Of a stretch of DNA of 64,000 nt, positions 60,558-64,000 are shown piece by piece. A program made the translations under genes and the position numbers. Position 1 is the first letter of the stretch. Each line of letters begins with the position of its first letter. Under the pieces are notes generated by a model. It saw only the letters and a program-made list of their open reading frames with translations, had not been told where the DNA came from and did not search any database. Source of the stretch: Clostridiales bacterium. GTDB taxonomy: Bacteria; Bacillota; Clostridia; Oscillospirales; CAG-382. The stretch lies in NCBI GenBank assembly GCA_003452915.1, contig DMMZ01000042.1:7739-71738 (forward strand), given 5' to 3'.

Positions 60558-61059
60558 GTGCAAACCTCCTCAAAGCATAGACGATGGGGGGTATAATTAC
60601 AAGCTGTATAGCAACACCCGGCAGGCCTTTTAAAAACGAAGTCCATACCGCAAGAGGTGCTGCCTTTTCCATATCAAAAATATATAAAGCTATTGCTAAT
60701 GAACCGGCATAAACCGCTCTGCTCAATATCATTCCAGATATCAGGACAGGATAAAGCAATTTTGTTTTCGTGGATAAATATCCGCTTACAAGTCCATATA
60801 TACATAATTCGATTATCATAAACGGAAGGATTGCTACTGGTGGCATACCTATTATAATAAAAGACAAAGCAGGTGAAAGGACACCTATTATAGCTCCATA
60901 TAAAGGTCCGAGTAACAATCCTCCGATTAACACAGGAATGTGCATGGGTAAAAATATTGTTCCAGCAGCAGGACCACCGAAGTGGAACAGTTGCGGAATC
61001 AGAACACCTGAAGCTAACAACAGTGCGGTATAGACTAATTTCTGTAGGTTTATTTTCAT
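60520..61059 (-). CDS. ECF transporter S component
   Basis: The 179-residue protein is a substrate-binding membrane subunit of an energy-coupling-factor importer, with about six helices. The block FLPMHIPVLIGGLLLGPLYG, the GMPP loop and the ELCIYG helix are typical of ECF S components. The vitamin or nucleobase substrate is unclear. The start is ATG 61059 with GGAAGGA 8-12 bases upstream. The shared EcfA/EcfT module is not in this window. It overlaps the DUF1893 gene. Confidence 0.85.
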   Translation of the reverse strand: MKINLQKLVYTALLLASGVLIPQLFHFGGPAAGTIFLPMHIPVLIGGLLLGPLYGAIIGVLSPALSFIIIGMPPVAILPFMIIELCIYGLVSGYLSTKTKLLYPVLISGMILSRAVYAGSLAIALYIFDMEKAAPLAVWTSFLKGLPGVAIQLVIIPPIVYALRRFALEKGNRKSEGTA

Positions 61060-61104
61060 TACTAATCTTCCTTCCGGACTCTGCAATACTGGTATATTTA
61101 AGAT

Positions 61105-62238
61105 TTATTTTTTACTTTTTTTAAATAGTTCGGCTGCTAGCTTCATCTGCTTTGGTATTCCGATCGTTTGCGGACAATGTTTTGTGCAAACACCACATTC
61201 GGTGCATTTATCAGGATGTTTTTCCGGTGCAAGATTTTCCACATTATCTTGTAAAGCATAAGAATCTTTTGTTAGTGAATAATCGTTATAAATTTTAAAA
61301 ACAAGAGGAATATCTACTCCTGACGGACATTCCATGCAATAACGGCAGGCGGTGCAGGGAATAGTCTGTGTCTTCTTGTAGGTTTCAAGAGCGTCCTGCA
61401 ATACATCATTTTCTTCTACTGACAATGGAGAAAAAGGTGAAAAACTGCTTATATTGTCTTCAACTTGTGTAAAATCACTCATTCCACTAAGAACGGTCAA
61501 CACATTAGGGAAGGAAGCTGCATATCTGATCGCCCAGGAAGCAATGCTTCGGTCGGGTGAATATCCTTTTAAAATATCGTTTGCTTCTGTGCTGAGAGAA
61601 GCTAATGCCCCACCTCTGACAGGCTCCATAACGATACATTGAATGCCTTTTGCATTGACAAGCTCATATAGTTTCTTTGAGTCCTGAAGAGTCCAGTCAA
61701 GATAATTAAGCTGTATCTGCACGAAATCCCAATCGAAAGTATTGAGCATCAATTCCATAACATCGGGTGTGTCGTGGAAGGAAAAACCTAGGTGCTTTAT
61801 TTTTCCTTGCTTTTGGTATTCTTTGAATTTATCATAGATTCCAAGATTGACAATCTTGTCATATTTATCTTTTGAAATAGCATGCATTAGATAATAATCA
61901 AAATATTCTACATCGCACTTTTTGAGCTGCTCTTCGAATATTTGGGCAGCTTTTTCAAGTGTTTTTACCCCCCATAAAGGCAGTTTATCCGCAAGGTAAA
62001 AGCTATCTCTTGGATACTTTTTAAGAGCTTGACCGATAAAAAGTTCACTTTCTCCCTCATGGTATATGTATGCGGTGTCGAAATAATTTACACCTTTAGA
62101 AATCGCATAATCTATAAGCTCTGTTGCAGATTTATCATCAATCTTGGATGAATTGCTGCTTATAACTGGGAAACGCATACAACCGAAGCCTAATAATGAT
62201 ACTTTTTCTTCGCTTTTTCCATAACACCTATATTCCAT
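61105..62238 (-). CDS. Aldo/keto reductase with ferredoxin-like C-terminus
   Basis: The 377-residue protein has an AKR barrel with the Asp-Tyr-Lys-His set in NYFDTAYIYHEGE, LADKLP and YLMHAI. After it comes a C-terminal part with two 4Fe-4S motifs: CTACRYCMECP (about 317-327) and CTECGVCTKHCP (about 350-361). This AKR-plus-ferredoxin type is common in anaerobes and probably couples reduced ferredoxin or NAD(P)H to a carbonyl substrate, which is unknown. It is between the ECF operon and tsf. Confidence 0.92.
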   Translation of the reverse strand: MEYRCYGKSEEKVSLLGFGCMRFPVISSNSSKIDDKSATELIDYAISKGVNYFDTAYIYHEGESELFIGQALKKYPRDSFYLADKLPLWGVKTLEKAAQIFEEQLKKCDVEYFDYYLMHAISKDKYDKIVNLGIYDKFKEYQKQGKIKHLGFSFHDTPDVMELMLNTFDWDFVQIQLNYLDWTLQDSKKLYELVNAKGIQCIVMEPVRGGALASLSTEANDILKGYSPDRSIASWAIRYAASFPNVLTVLSGMSDFTQVEDNISSFSPFSPLSVEENDVLQDALETYKKTQTIPCTACRYCMECPSGVDIPLVFKIYNDYSLTKDSYALQDNVENLAPEKHPDKCTECGVCTKHCPQTIGIPKQMKLAAELFKKSKK

Positions 62239-62260
62239 TTGATCAAACCCTTTCTTAATT

Positions 62261-62309
62261 AAAAACGGGATATCGACAAAAAACCGCAGTTCTTTGAAGA
62301 TAATCCCGT
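62261..62309 (-). terminator. Terminator of rpsB-tsf
   Basis: On the minus strand, ACGGGATTATC and GATATCCCGT pair (one bulge) and a T run follows. A smaller GAACTGCGGTTTTTTG element lies in the loop. Confidence 0.7.
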
Positions 62310-62321
62310 AATTTTTACCTA

Positions 62322-63248
62322 TTAACCGTTAACTAATTTATTGATCTCATCAGCGAAGTTTTCTTCCTTCTTTTCAAGGCCCTCGCCTCTCTCGTACTTA
62401 ACAAAGGAAGCAATTTTTATTGTGCCACCAAGTTCTTTTGCGGTGTTTTCTGTATACTTGGAAACCTTGATATCATCTTCCTTAACATACTGTTGCTCGA
62501 GTAAGCAGTTGCTGTCGAAGTACTTGCTGATTCTTCCTTCGACCATCTTTGCCTTGACTGCTTCGGGCTTGCCCTTAAGCTTGTCGTCGTTCTCGATCTG
62601 GCTCAGAAGAATTTGTTTTTCGCCTTCAATAACACTAGCAGGAACATCGCTTGTAGCGGTGTAAAGAGGATTCATTGCCGCTGCCTGCATACAGATGTTC
62701 TTTGCAAATTCTGCAAAACCTTCTGTTTTCTCAACACCGTTTGATGTTTCGAATTTTGCTATAACTGCTGCTGAACCGCCGCCGTGAACGTAAGTGCCTG
62801 TTACACCCTCAACTATCTCAAAACGGCGGATTGACATATTCTCGCCGATTGTAAAAATTTTATCCTTAAGAGTTGCTTCAACTGTCATATCGCTTCCTTT
62901 AAAGGTGAGTGCAAGAAGTTCCTCAACATTCTTAGGCTTGTTTGCAAGAATTGTTTCAAGAATTCCTTTTACAAATTCCTTGAAGCTTGCGTTCTTCGCA
63001 ACGAAATCTGTCTCGGCATTAACCTCAATTATTACTGTGGTGTCGCCTTCTTTTATTATATCAACAATACCTTCGGATGCAATTCTGCCGGCTTTCTTCG
63101 CTGCTACAGAAAGTCCTTTTTCGCGAAGAACCTTTACAGCTTCATCAAAATCTCCGTTAGCTTCAACAAGTGCCTTTTTGCACTCCATCATACCAACACC
63201 GGTTTTTGCTCTTAAATCCATTACTGCCTTTGCAGATATCTCAGCCAT
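62322..63248 (-). CDS. tsf: Elongation factor Ts
   Basis: EF-Ts is the nucleotide exchange factor for EF-Tu. The 308 residues begin with the UBA-like region AVMDLRAKTGVGMMECKKAL, then VAAKKAGRIASEGIV, and the core with AETDFVAKN (family landmark TDFV). Its ATG overlaps the rpsB stop by one base (TAATG). The ribosome site AAGGAGG is encoded by the last codons of rpsB, so translation is coupled. Confidence 0.97.
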   Translation of the reverse strand: MAEISAKAVMDLRAKTGVGMMECKKALVEANGDFDEAVKVLREKGLSVAAKKAGRIASEGIVDIIKEGDTTVIIEVNAETDFVAKNASFKEFVKGILETILANKPKNVEELLALTFKGSDMTVEATLKDKIFTIGENMSIRRFEIVEGVTGTYVHGGGSAAVIAKFETSNGVEKTEGFAEFAKNICMQAAAMNPLYTATSDVPASVIEGEKQILLSQIENDDKLKGKPEAVKAKMVEGRISKYFDSNCLLEQQYVKEDDIKVSKYTENTAKELGGTIKIASFVKYERGEGLEKKEENFADEINKLVNG

Positions 63249-64000
63249 TATATTACCTCCTTGTCATAACCCTCGGAATTATCTTTATCTGCAGTTTCGC
63301 TCGAATCAGTAAACTGTTCGCCCTGTCTGCCTTCTAATACAGCATCGGAAACAACAGAAGCAATAAGCTTTATAGCACGAATAGCATCGTCGTTACCGGG
63401 GATAACATAATCGATCTCATCAGGATCGCAGTTTGTATCAACTATAGCAACAACAGGAATTCCAAGCTTTCTAGCTTCGTCAACAGCATTCTTTTCCTTC
63501 TTGGGGTCAACAACGAACATTGCTGCGGGAAGTCCCTTCATATCCTTGATACCGCCAAGATTGCGTTCAAGGTCTGCCATCTCTTTTTGAAGAGCAGCAA
63601 CTTCCTTCTTTGGAAGGAGATCAAAGGTTCCGTCCTCAGCCATTTTATTGAGGTTGTGAAGTTTTTGAATAGACTTTTTGATTGTTTTGAAGTTGGTAAG
63701 CATACCGCCGAGCCAACGAACGTTTACATAGTACATCTCTGCTCTCAAAGCTTCTTCTTTGATAGCTTCCTGTGCCTGCTTCTTTGTTCCGACGAAAAGA
63801 ATGCTTCCGCCGTCAAGTACTGCATCACGGATGAACATGTAGGCATCTTCAACCTTTTTAACTGTCTTCTGAAGGTCGATAATGTAGATACCGTTTCTCT
63901 CTGTGAAGATAAATTCCGCCATTTTGGGGTTCCATCTTCTGGTCTGGTGTCCGAAATGAACGCCAGCTTCAAGTAATTGCTTCATAGAAATTACTGACAT
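63248..64000 (-). CDS. rpsB: 30S ribosomal protein S2
   Basis: S2 lies on the back of the small subunit. The 250-residue frame begins [18 protein letters not shown] and contains [33 protein letters not shown] and [13 protein letters not shown], with a normal acidic C-terminal tail. The ATG is the last triplet of the window, so the gene appears complete, but its promoter and ribosome site are outside. Confidence 0.96.
   Translation of the reverse strand: MSVISMKQLLEAGVHFGHQTRRWNPKMAEFIFTERNGIYIIDLQKTVKKVEDAYMFIRDAVLDGGSILFVGTKKQAQEAIKEEALRAEMYYVNVRWLGGMLTNFKTIKKSIQKLHNLNKMAEDGTFDLLPKKEVAALQKEMADLERNLGGIKDMKGLPAAMFVVDPKKEKNAVDEARKLGIPVVAIVDTNCDPDEIDYVIPGNDDAIRAIKLIASVVSDAVLEGRQGEQFTDSSETADKDNSEGYDKEVI

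Overview
The window reads as a chromosomal segment of a low-GC, endospore-forming anaerobe of the class Clostridia, most like the Oscillospiraceae/Ruminococcaceae. The basis is the AT-rich sequence with TTGACA/TATAAT promoters, strong GGAGG-type ribosome sites and frequent TTG starts. It also has PolC, AddAB and ECF transport, the sporulation genes spoIIR, spoIID and a spoIIQ-like M23 gene, and clusters typical of Clostridia (uvrB-uvrA, the TIGR03960/TIGR03936 pair, pyrH-frr-uppS-cdsA-dxr-rseP-ispG-polC). Genus cannot be fixed from sequence alone.

Layout. 1-9 kb: a partial tRNA-Val, a lipoprotein, uvrB, a small AT-rich lipoprotein gene, uvrA, and the radical-SAM and DUF2344 pair. 9-21.6 kb: a lipoprotein behind a structured leader, then one long operon for nucleotide supply, ribosome recycling, phospholipid and isoprenoid synthesis, site-2 proteolysis and replication (pyrH to polC). 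21.6-27.8 kb: PHP phosphatase, Lrp regulator plus aminotransferase, ispE, a broken acetyltransferase, an SGNH hydrolase, DUF1836 and spoIIR. 27.8-35.4 kb: addB, a frameshifted YjbR gene, addA and a small HIRAN-like gene. 35.5-42 kb: CIRCE-controlled Hsp20, a frameshifted methyltransferase, then a minus-strand block of sporulation or wall genes (M23/SpoIIQ-like, SpoIID, an 8-TM protein, a second SpoIID-domain protein and a small secreted protein). 42-47 kb: a DUF6259 glycosidase-like gene and a DUF4855 lipoprotein, then tRNA-Leu.

47-50.4 kb is the accessory region. A truncated serine recombinase lies between two about 266-bp direct repeats that begin at the 3' end of tRNA-Leu. Next to it are a third partial repeat, a leftover recombinase C-terminus, and a truncated aspartate-semialdehyde dehydrogenase gene. 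That gene still has its promoter, a leader peptide with four consecutive threonine codons, and a terminator, together forming a classical attenuator. 50.4-64 kb: SGNH hydrolase, galT, a P-type ATPase behind a yybP-ykoY (Mn2+) riboswitch, gltX-glnS, an ECF S component with DUF1893, an aldo/keto reductase, and tsf and rpsB, the latter starting exactly at the window edge.

Most noteworthy: the threonine/isoleucine-type attenuator in a clostridial setting; a two-copy structured leader with covarying pairs that can hide the ribosome site of ispG and of a lipoprotein gene; a three-unit hairpin array between uppS and cdsA with compensatory changes; and the layered recombinase scars at tRNA-Leu. Three genes carry frameshifts, and whether these are real or assembly errors cannot be told from the sequence.
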